The notes under the pieces were generated by a model. It had not been told where the DNA came from. It saw only the letters and a program-made list of their open reading frames with translations, and did no database searches. A stretch of DNA of 64,000 nt, taken from Methyloprofundus sp. Lineage in GTDB: Bacteria; Pseudomonadota; Gammaproteobacteria; Methylococcales; Methylomonadaceae. Position numbers and translations under genes: made by a program. Positions 29,560 to 38,187 of the stretch are shown here, in pieces (the first letter of the stretch is position 1; each line of letters begins with the position of its first letter). The stretch covers positions 1 to 64,000 of the forward strand of contig DUBW01000059.1 in the NCBI GenBank assembly GCA_012960135.1. The letters are read 5' to 3'.

Positions 29560-31755
29560 ATGACTGATTTACATTTTTTTGCCACCACGCCTAAAGCGAT
29601 GGAAGATATTCTGGTCACCGAATTAAAACAACTGGGCGCTAAAAATGTAAAGGCGGCGCTTGCAGGTGCCTATTTTGAAGGCTCTATTGAAACGGCTTAT
29701 CGCATCTGTCTATGGTCCAGAATTGCCAACCGGGTATTATTAACACTCGGGACATTTAACGTCACTAGCCAGGAAGAATTGTATGATGGTATTTATAAAG
29801 TCAACTGGTTTGAACATATGGGGCCGGATGACAGCTTTGCCGTGTCATTTAATGCCAAAGGCTCCAAGGCCATTAACAACACCCATTTTGGTGCTATTAA
29901 AGTCAAAGATGCGGTGGTTGACCAGATGCGTAAGAAATTTAATAAACGCCCTGATATTAATATCACTCAACCGAATATCCGCATAAATGTTTATTTAAAC
30001 AATGAACAGGCAACACTCAGCCTAGATCTTTCGGGCGAGAGCCTGCACCGCCGAGGTTATCGTGATATTAATATTACTGCACCGATTAAGGAAAACCTGG
30101 CCGCCGCGATCTTGTATCGTAGTCAATGGCCGGATATCGCGGCACAAGGCGGCAGCTTAATCGATCCTATGTGTGGTTCGGGGACACTATTGCTAGAAGC
30201 TGCAATGATTGCCGGCGATTATGCGCCGGGCTTACAACACAAGCAATTCGGCTTTTTCCATTGGAAAAAGCATGATGCGACTTTATGGCAGTCTTTAGTC
30301 GAAGAAGCACAACAACGCAAACAAATTGGCTTAGAAAAGCTCCCTACTATAGTTGGCTTTGACCAGAGTCGCCGCGCAATCAATGCAGCGTTATTACATA
30401 TAGAAAATGCCGGTCTAGAAAACAAAATTCACGTCGAGCGCAGGGATATCAACGAAGCCACTGCGGCTGAGAGCTGGAAAATTGGTATGGTCGTCTGTAA
30501 CCCGCCCTATGGTGAGCGCCTAGGTAACAAGGAAGAAACAGCCGAACTTTACCGGCAATTTGGGCAGGTGTTAAAAACCCAGTTTCAGCACTGGCAGGCC
30601 GCGATGATCATCAGCGACCCTGAATTAGGTTTTCGCTTAGGCATACGATCTCAGAAGCCTATTACTCTGTTTAATGGCCCCCTGGAATGTAAATTATTGC
30701 GGTTTGCTATCGAAGATAATAATTTCTTCACACCTAAAGCAAAATCGCAGCTAGAGCGCATAGAACAGGTCAAATCCGATTTAACCGGCACAGATCCAAA
30801 TGCAGAGATGTTTGCCAATCGATTAAAGAAAAATATAAAAAAATTATCTAAATGGCTTAAGCGTGAAGATATCCACTGTTATCGTATTTATGACGCCGAC
30901 TTGCCGGAATACGCAATAGCTATCGATGTCTATCAAGGCCGGGAAACCTGGCTAAATATTCAGGAATACCAGGCGCCGAAAAGCATTTCTCCGGAAAAAG
31001 CCATGGCGCGCTTAAGTTCAGCAGTCAATGAAACAGCTACCCTATTTGCTATTCCAAAAACCCAGATTTATCTAAAAACACGCAGCAAACAAAAAGGCAT
31101 AGACCAATATGAAAAACTGGCCAGCGAGGGAAGTTTTGAGACGGTTAACGAGCAAAGTGTACAGTTTTATGTCAATTTTTCAGACTATCTAGATACCGGT
31201 CTATTTTTAGACCACCGGCCTATACGTAAAAAAATTCAGCAACAGGCAAAAAACAAGCACTTTCTTAACCTATTTGCCTATACTGGCACCGCCTCGGTAC
31301 ATGCTGCTATCGGAGGTGCCAGTTCAACAACGACCGTGGATATGTCGAAAACCTATCTGGACTGGGCACAACGGAATATGGCATTAAATAACAATCAGAG
31401 CAATAACCGTTTTATTCGTGCTGATTGTCTAGAATGGATTAAAGCAGAAGCGAGCAAAGCCGAAATTGCACAGCCTTATGATTTAATTTTTCTTGACCCA
31501 CCGACCTTTTCCAACTCTAAGCGTATGGAAAAAAATCTGAGTATTCAAGATGACCATGTCGAATTAATCAGACATGTAAGCAAGCTATTAAGCATGGATG
31601 GAATACTTTATTTCTCGACTAATTTTCGCCGCTTCAAGCTAGATACCGAAGCGTTGGCAGACCTACAGATTAAAGAGATAACGGCGCAAACAATTCCTGA
31701 GGATTTCTCCAGAAGTCCAAGAATTCATTATTGCTGGGAAATAAAATGTCCATAG
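29560..31755 (+). CDS. rlmL: Bifunctional 23S rRNA methyltransferase RlmKL
   Basis: Makes m2G2445 and m7G2069 in 23S rRNA. 731 residues, the fused RlmL-RlmK form. Order: THUMP domain (about 1-160); RlmL methyltransferase with SAM motif IDPMCGSGTLLLEAAMIAG and catalytic NPPYGERLG; then RlmK with NLFAYTGTASVHAAIGGA and LDPPTFSNSKRM. Its last ten bases overlap the acylphosphatase start. It is preceded by the repeat-containing gap at 29392-29559. Confidence 0.95.
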   Translation: MTDLHFFATTPKAMEDILVTELKQLGAKNVKAALAGAYFEGSIETAYRICLWSRIANRVLLTLGTFNVTSQEELYDGIYKVNWFEHMGPDDSFAVSFNAKGSKAINNTHFGAIKVKDAVVDQMRKKFNKRPDINITQPNIRINVYLNNEQATLSLDLSGESLHRRGYRDINITAPIKENLAAAILYRSQWPDIAAQGGSLIDPMCGSGTLLLEAAMIAGDYAPGLQHKQFGFFHWKKHDATLWQSLVEEAQQRKQIGLEKLPTIVGFDQSRRAINAALLHIENAGLENKIHVERRDINEATAAESWKIGMVVCNPPYGERLGNKEETAELYRQFGQVLKTQFQHWQAAMIISDPELGFRLGIRSQKPITLFNGPLECKLLRFAIEDNNFFTPKAKSQLERIEQVKSDLTGTDPNAEMFANRLKKNIKKLSKWLKREDIHCYRIYDADLPEYAIAIDVYQGRETWLNIQEYQAPKSISPEKAMARLSSAVNETATLFAIPKTQIYLKTRSKQKGIDQYEKLASEGSFETVNEQSVQFYVNFSDYLDTGLFLDHRPIRKKIQQQAKNKHFLNLFAYTGTASVHAAIGGASSTTTVDMSKTYLDWAQRNMALNNNQSNNRFIRADCLEWIKAEASKAEIAQPYDLIFLDPPTFSNSKRMEKNLSIQDDHVELIRHVSKLLSMDGILYFSTNFRRFKLDTEALADLQIKEITAQTIPEDFSRSPRIHYCWEIKCP

Positions 31756-32024
31756 ATCACTATAAACTGACGATCAGAGGTCGTGTTCAGGGCGTCTTCT
31801 TTAGAGCCTCTACGCAGAAGATGGCTAATAAACTAGCCATCTCCGGCACGGTAAAAAACACAGCTGCCGGTGATGTAGAAATTATCGCTATTGGAGAACA
31901 TCAGGCAATGCAGAAGTTTATCCACTGGTGTCATAAAGGCTCGTTACCTGCAAAGGTTGAAGAAGTCATTATTGAGCCCTTAGTCGACTCAGTAGAACAC
32001 ACAGGATTTATGATTAATCACTAA
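31746..32024 (+). CDS. acyP: Acylphosphatase
   Basis: Small enzyme that hydrolyses carboxyl-phosphate bonds. From the ATG at 31746 it has 92 residues beginning MSIDHYKLTIRGRVQGVFFR. The catalytic Arg is in VQGVFFRAS and the catalytic Asn in ISGTVKNTAAGDVEI. Size and both motifs match AcyP. The start overlaps the end of rlmKL; an in-frame ATG at 31731 is further inside that gene and less likely. Confidence 0.9.
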   Translation: MSIDHYKLTIRGRVQGVFFRASTQKMANKLAISGTVKNTAAGDVEIIAIGEHQAMQKFIHWCHKGSLPAKVEEVIIEPLVDSVEHTGFMINH

Positions 32025-32034
32025 AAACCAAGAA

Positions 32035-32478
32035 TTATGCCGTTATATTATTGCTGGCAAAGGTATAATCTGCTTTAAGACAGTGATCTAACCATTTTTC
32101 CAGAAAGTAATTCAGGCGCCATTTATAATCCATAATATCGCTACTCAGGCTGATATCTTCCACCGCTTTACTGACTTCTACCCGCTTATAATCGCGTAAC
32201 ACTTCGGCAGTGCATACATCAAAATAGAGGCGTATTTTTACCGCAGGCTCTAACAGAGCCTCTGCATTATTTTCAAAAAAATAACTTAACTGTATGGTTT
32301 TTGTATACGGTGATTGCTCCAGAATATGAATATGCAACATAGGTTTGCCATCAGAAAACCCCTGGGCAGAATCATCTATCTCCCGTAGCTCAGGAATCAA
32401 TGAAAATAGTTTGAGATAATTAGCTTCACAAATATTTTGCAAACAGAATGATTTATTGAGTGGGGCAACTTTAGCCAT
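32035..32478 (-). CDS. DUF1249 (YqiB-like) protein
   Basis: 147 residues. The core PELREIDDSAQGFSDGKPML and the segment TIQLSYFFE together with VKIRLYFDVCTAEVLRDYKR match the DUF1249 family (E. coli YqiB), whose function is unknown. No signal peptide or membrane segment. It lies seven bases downstream of the small PilZ gene, so the two are probably cotranscribed, and is convergent with acyP. Confidence 0.8.
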   Translation of the reverse strand: MAKVAPLNKSFCLQNICEANYLKLFSLIPELREIDDSAQGFSDGKPMLHIHILEQSPYTKTIQLSYFFENNAEALLEPAVKIRLYFDVCTAEVLRDYKRVEVSKAVEDISLSSDIMDYKWRLNYFLEKWLDHCLKADYTFASNNITA

Positions 32479-32485
32479 AATCTAA

Positions 32486-32785
32486 TTAATATTCCCTGAT
32501 GCCTTTTATTTCAGTTGCAACTTCATATTGCTCAGGACCTATTTCCTTACTGCGTAGCACTTCTACATAAGCCTTTAAAGGCGGTATTAATTTGTTTTTA
32601 GTTACAATTGCCAACTCTAGTGCCATACCATTTTCCAGCTTATGCTTCCCTCTGAATAAAATTCCAGAGCCACTAACATTCAAACATTCGCCATCATAAT
32701 ACTCTTCAGCATCTGGGAACTTATAACTTATCGCACAGGACATAGTCATCAGTTCAAATTGCCTAGGTTCTGCTTGATTTAGCAT
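32486..32785 (-). CDS. Small PilZ-domain protein
   Basis: 99 residues forming one PilZ-like domain. The second half of the signature, NVSGSGILF (NxSxxG), is present, but the first Arg pair is not: the N-terminus reads EPRQFELMTMS, with a single Arg. Cyclic-di-GMP binding is therefore uncertain. The gene stands upstream of the DUF1249 gene and diverges from trpS. Confidence 0.72.
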   Translation of the reverse strand: MLNQAEPRQFELMTMSCAISYKFPDAEEYYDGECLNVSGSGILFRGKHKLENGMALELAIVTKNKLIPPLKAYVEVLRSKEIGPEQYEVATEIKGIREY

Positions 32786-32950
32786 AATAACTCCCCTGTT
32801 GCATAAATATTTGGCCTGGAAACAGCATAATATACATTACTAGGTTTCTTAGCGTTAATAATATCGTAAAATAGCCGCTACGAAAAAATAACTAGCGGGC
32901 CTTTTTGCATAGCAGTTATTTTACGCCATAAACACGAGAACAGCTTAATA

Positions 32951-33961
32951 ATGAATAAATCGACAATACTGACTGGCATCACCACCACCGGCACCCCTCA
33001 TCTAGGTAATTATGTAGGTGCGATTCGCCCTGCTATCCAGGCAAGCAAAAATGAAAATGCCAGCCCTTTTTATTTTTTAGCCGATTACCATGCCTTAATT
33101 AAATGTTCTGAACCCGAAAAAGTGCGCCAGTCCAGCCTAGAAATTGCCGCAACCTGGCTTGCTTTAGGGCTGGATACCAAAAATGCCACCTTTTATCGTC
33201 AATCAGATGTTCCCGAAATCATGGAACTCACCTGGATGCTGACCTGTGTTACCGCCAAGGGTCTAATGAACCGTGCTCACGCGTATAAAGGTGTGGTCGC
33301 TGAAAATGAAGCAACAGCCAATACCGACCCTGACAAGGGAATCACCATGGGGTTGTTCAGTTACCCTATTCTAATGGCTGCGGATATTCTTATTTTTAAT
33401 GCTCATAAAGTGCCGGTAGGCAAAGACCAAATTCAACATATCGAAATGGCACGAGATATCGCCTCGCGCTTTAATCATATTTATGGTGAACACTTTACCC
33501 TTCCTGAGGCCGTTATTGATGATAATGCTTCGATTTTATCGGGCCTGGACGGGCGTAAAATGAGTAAGAGTTATAACAATACCATTCCCTTGTTTGTCCC
33601 GGAAAAGAAACTTAAGAAACTGATTAATAAAATCAAGACCAATTCTTTAGAACCAGGCGAGGCAAAAGACCCGACTGATTGCACATTATTCGGTACCTAT
33701 CAGGCATTTGCCAGCGAACAGGAAGTTGCCGTTATTCGCCAACAGTATGCCGACGGCATTGCCTGGGGAGAAATGAAGAAAGTCTTGTTTGAAAAGATTA
33801 ATGAAGAAATCACCCCTTCCCGCGAACGCTATGATGCCCTAATACAAGAACCGGCGTATATAGAACAGCAACTTCAAGAAGGCGCAGAAAAGGCGCGTGC
33901 GATTAGTGCTCCATTTTTACTAGAATTACGTAAAGCTGTTGGTATTGCGAAAATCATCTAA
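32951..33961 (+). CDS. trpS: Tryptophanyl-tRNA synthetase
   Basis: Class I aminoacyl-tRNA synthetase charging tRNA-Trp. 336 residues, typical for bacterial TrpRS. The HIGH-like motif is TPHLGN (15-20) and the KMSKS loop is at about 203-207 in [12 protein letters not shown]. It is a single-gene unit, divergent from the small PilZ gene and convergent with the GTPase gene. No attenuator or T-box was seen upstream. Confidence 0.96.
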   Translation: MNKSTILTGITTTGTPHLGNYVGAIRPAIQASKNENASPFYFLADYHALIKCSEPEKVRQSSLEIAATWLALGLDTKNATFYRQSDVPEIMELTWMLTCVTAKGLMNRAHAYKGVVAENEATANTDPDKGITMGLFSYPILMAADILIFNAHKVPVGKDQIQHIEMARDIASRFNHIYGEHFTLPEAVIDDNASILSGLDGRKMSKSYNNTIPLFVPEKKLKKLINKIKTNSLEPGEAKDPTDCTLFGTYQAFASEQEVAVIRQQYADGIAWGEMKKVLFEKINEEITPSRERYDALIQEPAYIEQQLQEGAEKARAISAPFLLELRKAVGIAKII

Positions 33962-33975
33962 TACCAGCCATACAA

Positions 33976-34015
33976 CGCGCGGTTGGAGTAAATTTTTGTC
34001 GGCAGTCCCCGCGCG
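33976..34015. terminator. GC-rich stem between convergent trpS and GTPase gene
   Basis: CGCGCGG (33976-33982) pairs with CCGCGCG (34009-34015) across a 26-base loop that includes ATTTTTG. It fills the 63-base convergent gap, so a bidirectional termination role is likely, though there is no T-tract after the stem. Confidence 0.35.
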
Positions 34016-34024
34016 CGAAGTCTA

Positions 34025-35638
34025 TTACAACAGCATCCTCCGTAATACGCTATTTTCTGGCACATCTATTAGCCTGTCGCCACCCTGATGACAATTGTCG
34101 GCAATAACCTCAGCTTTCTGGCGTAAGCTATCTTGTGCCTGGGCATAGACTTTAATCTCTTCTAGTACATCAAATTCCATAGTTTGTAGAGCGCTTATAA
34201 AACCCTGCTTCAAACCTTTTAAAGCTGCTTTTTCTATCGAAGGCTGCAATTTTTTCTGCAGGAAATAGGGAAATAGCCAGGCGATAGCAATAAGCATGAT
34301 GCTGTTTATCGCAAAATTTGCACCCACATAATGTGGCACTTCTTCTAGACTACTTTCATAAAATTCAATAAACACCTGGTAGCCAACCCAGCTCATCGCT
34401 GCGATAGGCAATATGATTTCGGCAAATTGTGCTGTTTTTATGATTAAGCGCTGCAAAAGATTGCCAGGGTTAATCAGCGCTTTGCGCACCGCTAACAAGG
34501 TTTTTTCTTCGACTAATTTCTCAGCATTAACACGTATAGGGTGCAACAATTGTTTCATTGGCATGACCGGTAATGCCAGTTGATCTGCTTGTAAAATCAA
34601 GGCATCCAGCGCATCATCAAAGCGTGTTTGCGCCCATTTATCCCACAGACGTTGATGTAAAAAAGGCTCGGTTTGTTTATCTACTAGATCGCCACTATGT
34701 AGCGCGTAATATTCAGCCAGTTGCTGTTGCGGCAAAATGGTTGCTTCGACTAATAACTTCTGTAGCTCACGCCCTTGCTGTTGCCAGAAACCGATTAATT
34801 CCTGACTAAGGTTGGAAGGTCCCAAAAGCTCGATTGAAGCTTGTAATACTTTAACTAATTCCTCTTTGCGTACCTGTTGCCCTCTAAATTCTAATTGGGT
34901 AATAGTATTTTCAGTTGCCAGATCTTGTAAGCTAGTCTGCAATCTCTCAAATTCATCTGGCTGTGCGCTGGTCTTATCAAGCGCACAACTAGTTTGATAA
35001 ACCAGAGGGTTATTAAACCCTGCTTTGCTCAATTGCTCGATAAAGTCCTGGTACTGTTCTGCCTGCCCCCGGTCGGATTGATTTAACACAAAAATCCAGG
35101 CATGCCGGCCACCTTCAGCTTGTAGAATTTGCCACGCTTTACTATCACGATAGCGCTCCGGACTGACCACATAGATTAATACATCAATATGCGGTAGCCA
35201 TTCTAAAACCAGTTGCTGATTGCCTGGCTCAGCACTATCAAAATCAGGCATATCAATCCAGATAATATGCTTATTCTTCGCTTCGCTATGCTCGGCTATC
35301 TTGATCTTATCTAAAGGTAAAAGACTCGGTAAATGCGCAATTTTCACACTAGTATGATGAAATAATGTCACCTCTCGGGAAGTGGGTCTGACCACTCCTG
35401 CCTGCGCTATTTGCTTATCTGCCAGACGGTTTAACAAGGTACTCTTACCTACCCCCGTGCCTCCTAGAAATGCAACGATTAACGGCCTGGATGTGGCATC
35501 ACTAAATAAACTATCAGGCGTATGCTCGTCATATTCCAGTAGCTTAGTCAATGCGTGCTCTGAAGCCCAGGCACTAGCCATAAGTTCCTGAGCCCAGCCT
35601 TTAGTCTCTGCGACTAAATCAGAGTATTCGTAATCCAT
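34025..35638 (-). CDS. Membrane-associated P-loop GTPase (second of a tandem pair)
   Basis: 537 residues from the ATG at 35638, chosen because GGAAG lies upstream; an in-frame ATG at 35674 is deeper inside the neighbouring gene. G1 is GGTGVGKST (59-67), G3 is DMPDFDS, and G4 is NQSDRG (NQxD in place of NKxD). After the G domain there is a long helical region, then two hydrophobic segments (IILPIAAMSWVGYQVFI and INSIMLIAIAWLFPYF), ending in more helix. This layout (G domain, helical stalk, membrane hairpin) resembles bacterial dynamin-like proteins, but I cannot assign a named family. It overlaps the upstream GTPase gene by 20 bases. Confidence 0.7.
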   Translation of the reverse strand: MDYEYSDLVAETKGWAQELMASAWASEHALTKLLEYDEHTPDSLFSDATSRPLIVAFLGGTGVGKSTLLNRLADKQIAQAGVVRPTSREVTLFHHTSVKIAHLPSLLPLDKIKIAEHSEAKNKHIIWIDMPDFDSAEPGNQQLVLEWLPHIDVLIYVVSPERYRDSKAWQILQAEGGRHAWIFVLNQSDRGQAEQYQDFIEQLSKAGFNNPLVYQTSCALDKTSAQPDEFERLQTSLQDLATENTITQLEFRGQQVRKEELVKVLQASIELLGPSNLSQELIGFWQQQGRELQKLLVEATILPQQQLAEYYALHSGDLVDKQTEPFLHQRLWDKWAQTRFDDALDALILQADQLALPVMPMKQLLHPIRVNAEKLVEEKTLLAVRKALINPGNLLQRLIIKTAQFAEIILPIAAMSWVGYQVFIEFYESSLEEVPHYVGANFAINSIMLIAIAWLFPYFLQKKLQPSIEKAALKGLKQGFISALQTMEFDVLEEIKVYAQAQDSLRQKAEVIADNCHQGGDRLIDVPENSVLRRMLL

Positions 35639-37358
35639 GCCTTTTTTCTTCCAATTGGGCCTCTGCTTCAGCAAGCTGACGCGTAGAGATATTAAAATAA
35701 GTATTATGCATCATTTTTTCTGGTAAGCCGGTTAATGCCTGTTGTAAAACCAGCGTAAATAACTGCTCTTTTACGGCATTCAATTGCTGCTGTTTTAATT
35801 CAGTCTCTGCGCGTTGCAGATAACTGCCTACCGCACTTTCTGCTAAATAAGACGTGACCGATAGCATGGCCGGTGCAATCAGTAAATCATGTAAACCTAT
35901 ACCACCTGCCTGCACTGCCAGTGCCAACATCGCAGCATCGGCTGTTACGCGCGTGGCACGTAAGCCATTTAGCAGTGCTGGGTGTTCTTCCAGTTTATGA
36001 TACAGGCCCTGCGCAGTATTTTCTATTTGCTGCTTAAAGTCCTGATGATACATTTCTGTGCTTTGTTCAAAGTGCTTTAGGATCAGTATTTTTTCTTGCC
36101 TAAGCTGGCTATTAATGGCTTTCCACCATTTATCATTGCCCTGACTCTGGTCAATCTGGTCTAACACCTTATCCCCTAACTGCAGAAACACATGCTCGGC
36201 AATCTGCTGCAATAATGCTGTTTCCAATGTTTTTGGATAAGTCTGCTGATATTTTTTCTTGTCTACGGCAAACACCTTGCGTAACGGCCAGGCTAAAATT
36301 TTTCGACTCTGCGCAATTATATTTGCAAGACCCGGAACTTCCAGCAAAGTCAGAAGTTTTGCTAAAGCATTCTGGAAGGTATCGTAATGATGTGGGTGAT
36401 CCAGGTAATCCCGTTGATATTCAACAGCGGCTTCTTTAATCGCCTGGTTAATCAGGATCTGCCAGGTGGTTTGAGCTTCCTGTTCCGACCTTACTGGCGC
36501 TAACCACGTTTGCCAGTATTGTTTGATAAAATTTGTTGCCGCAGCCTCATGTTTGTTACGTTTCACCTTATGAATACTGCGCTGCACTAAATTGATTAAT
36601 TCAGCCTGCCGATCCTGTGGTACTTCCCTTTTGCTAAATAACACTGGGATGATATCCGGCATTTTGTCCTGGCGAATCTTCTGCCAGCGCTCTTTAAAGG
36701 AGTCAACTAACAGAGTCTGGGAGTCCGCCATCAACTTATTGATTACTACCAGGATAGGTTGATTCAGAGGCTCTATCAATGCCAGTGCATCCCATACCAA
36801 CTGATCCGCATATTTTTCTTTACTCACGACTAATACTAAAACATCGGCAAGCGCTAATGATTTGAATACACCCTCCCGGTAGTTTTGTGCATCGATCGTA
36901 TCAAAATCAGGCGTATCCCAAAGCACACAATCGGGTAGACTATTGGAACTAATACGGTTTAGCGAGTAACACGCATAATCCTGTACATCCAGAGAAAATT
37001 GCTGCACTTCCCGAAAGCCTGAAAAATGCTGGGCGACATAAGCCAAATCATCAGCCTGTAAACCCACTGAAAAACCTTGCGGATAAACAGTATAACCCGC
37101 CAAAGGGCTGACACCGGCAGCATCCTGATTAAGCAATAAATTAACCACGGTACTCTTACCTGATTGCGTTGGACCAATCACTGCTATATTTATTGGCACA
37201 TTTCCTTGTACAATTATTTGCGCTTTATGGAGGAAAGATTCAACTAAGGTTAATTGTTCAATACAGGCCTGAAAGGCTATCCATTGCGAGTTTTCTTCAG
37301 CTAATCCGGATTGAATTATCTGGTAGCGCTGTCTTAAATTTGTAATAAATTCCAGCAT
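35619..37358 (-). CDS. Large P-loop GTPase (first of a tandem pair)
   Basis: 579 residues. G1 is GPTQSGKST (62-70), G3 is DTPDFDT, the same PDFD core as in its neighbour, and G4 is VINKLM. A long helical region follows, with a hydrophobic stretch near residues 460-500 (MLALAVQAGGIGLHDLLIAP) that may touch membranes. The end is a charged helix (ARQLAEAEAQLEEKR). The shared G3 sequence and coupled reading frames suggest the two proteins arose by duplication and act together, as bacterial dynamin-like pairs do. Function is not known. Confidence 0.7.
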   Translation of the reverse strand: MLEFITNLRQRYQIIQSGLAEENSQWIAFQACIEQLTLVESFLHKAQIIVQGNVPINIAVIGPTQSGKSTVVNLLLNQDAAGVSPLAGYTVYPQGFSVGLQADDLAYVAQHFSGFREVQQFSLDVQDYACYSLNRISSNSLPDCVLWDTPDFDTIDAQNYREGVFKSLALADVLVLVVSKEKYADQLVWDALALIEPLNQPILVVINKLMADSQTLLVDSFKERWQKIRQDKMPDIIPVLFSKREVPQDRQAELINLVQRSIHKVKRNKHEAAATNFIKQYWQTWLAPVRSEQEAQTTWQILINQAIKEAAVEYQRDYLDHPHHYDTFQNALAKLLTLLEVPGLANIIAQSRKILAWPLRKVFAVDKKKYQQTYPKTLETALLQQIAEHVFLQLGDKVLDQIDQSQGNDKWWKAINSQLRQEKILILKHFEQSTEMYHQDFKQQIENTAQGLYHKLEEHPALLNGLRATRVTADAAMLALAVQAGGIGLHDLLIAPAMLSVTSYLAESAVGSYLQRAETELKQQQLNAVKEQLFTLVLQQALTGLPEKMMHNTYFNISTRQLAEAEAQLEEKRHGLRIL

Positions 37359-37585
37359 TGATATTGGCTTATGTATATAATTAGGTAGTGATTTACTATG
37401 CTTAAGTCTGACGATTCAATCTGAAACACCAGATGAGCGCAGGGCTATAGTACAAGATATAGGTTGCACAATACCTTAAAAAAATCCTGCCATCTCGTCG
37501 CAAAACTTTAGCGTTTTTTAAAGTGATGGGCAATCAAGGGCCTGAACGAGTAACTTTAAACTACGTAATTCTCAAGTTCAAGACG

Positions 37586-37602
37586 GACTATATATTATAG
37601 TC
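37586..37602. promoter_or_regulatory. Perfect 7-base dyad upstream of a lipoprotein gene
   Basis: GACTATA, spacer TAT, then TATAGTC, 45 bases before the lipoprotein start. It could be an operator overlapping a promoter; nothing more can be said. The rest of the 37359-37647 gap shows no gene. Confidence 0.25.
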
Positions 37603-37647
37603 AAATATTTCAAATAAAAATAACAATACTTATCAAGGAGTCTTTAT

Positions 37648-38067
37648 ATGCGCATACTTTCTATTATCATTATTTCATTTAGCATTTTACTATCTACTGG
37701 TTGCAGTAGCGGCAGTCAAATAAACGGACGTAGCTTTAAAACAGCCCTAAAATCAGTCAAAATGATAAAAGGGCGTTTACCCCAAGAAAAAAGAATAGCC
37801 TTTGAACTGTCTTTCTGGGCGATACGTACATCCTATAGAAATAATTCAGAATTCCTAGATATCGTCGATGGTAAAACGCCAGATGAACTCATCGAAGTCG
37901 GCAAAGAAGTTTTTGCACAACGCAAAGCGGAAGGGTTCGAGGAATATCAGCAATATGCTAACTGGGACGATATGATTGCCAAATATAAAAAAGATCGCGA
38001 ACAACAAAACATAAAAAAGAAACGCGATCCTAGAGATGCTGAAAATAGCGTACTGTATAAGCTTTAA
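37648..38067 (+). CDS. Small lipoprotein of unknown function
   Basis: 139 residues. The signal peptide ends with LLSTGC, a good lipobox, so the mature protein is lipid-anchored. The mature part is charged and helical, with ELSFWAIRTSYRN, a DGKTPDELIEVGKEVFAQRK helix, and a lysine/arginine-rich tail (KKDREQQNIKKKRDPRD). I do not recognise the family. A strong AAGGAG ribosome site precedes the ATG. It is a single-gene unit ending at a strong bidirectional terminator. Confidence 0.75.
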   Translation: MRILSIIIISFSILLSTGCSSGSQINGRSFKTALKSVKMIKGRLPQEKRIAFELSFWAIRTSYRNNSEFLDIVDGKTPDELIEVGKEVFAQRKAEGFEEYQQYANWDDMIAKYKKDREQQNIKKKRDPRDAENSVLYKL

Positions 38068-38091
38068 GGAATAGCCAGTAGGAAAATAGCC

Positions 38092-38144
38092 AAAGGATCT
38101 TGCATTGTGCTTTTAGATCGTTAGCACAGTACAAGATCCTTTTA
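38092..38144. terminator. Bidirectional terminator between lipoprotein gene and purL
   Basis: AAAGGATCTTG (38092-38102) pairs perfectly with CAAGATCCTTT (38132-38142), and an inner stem (TTGTGCT / AGCACAG) extends it. TTT follows on the plus strand and an A-run precedes it, giving a T-run on the minus strand. It lies between two convergent genes. Confidence 0.75.
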
Positions 38145-38187
38145 ATTACTTTTGATCGTAAGATCGAAGTAATTGTTCACCCCCAGC

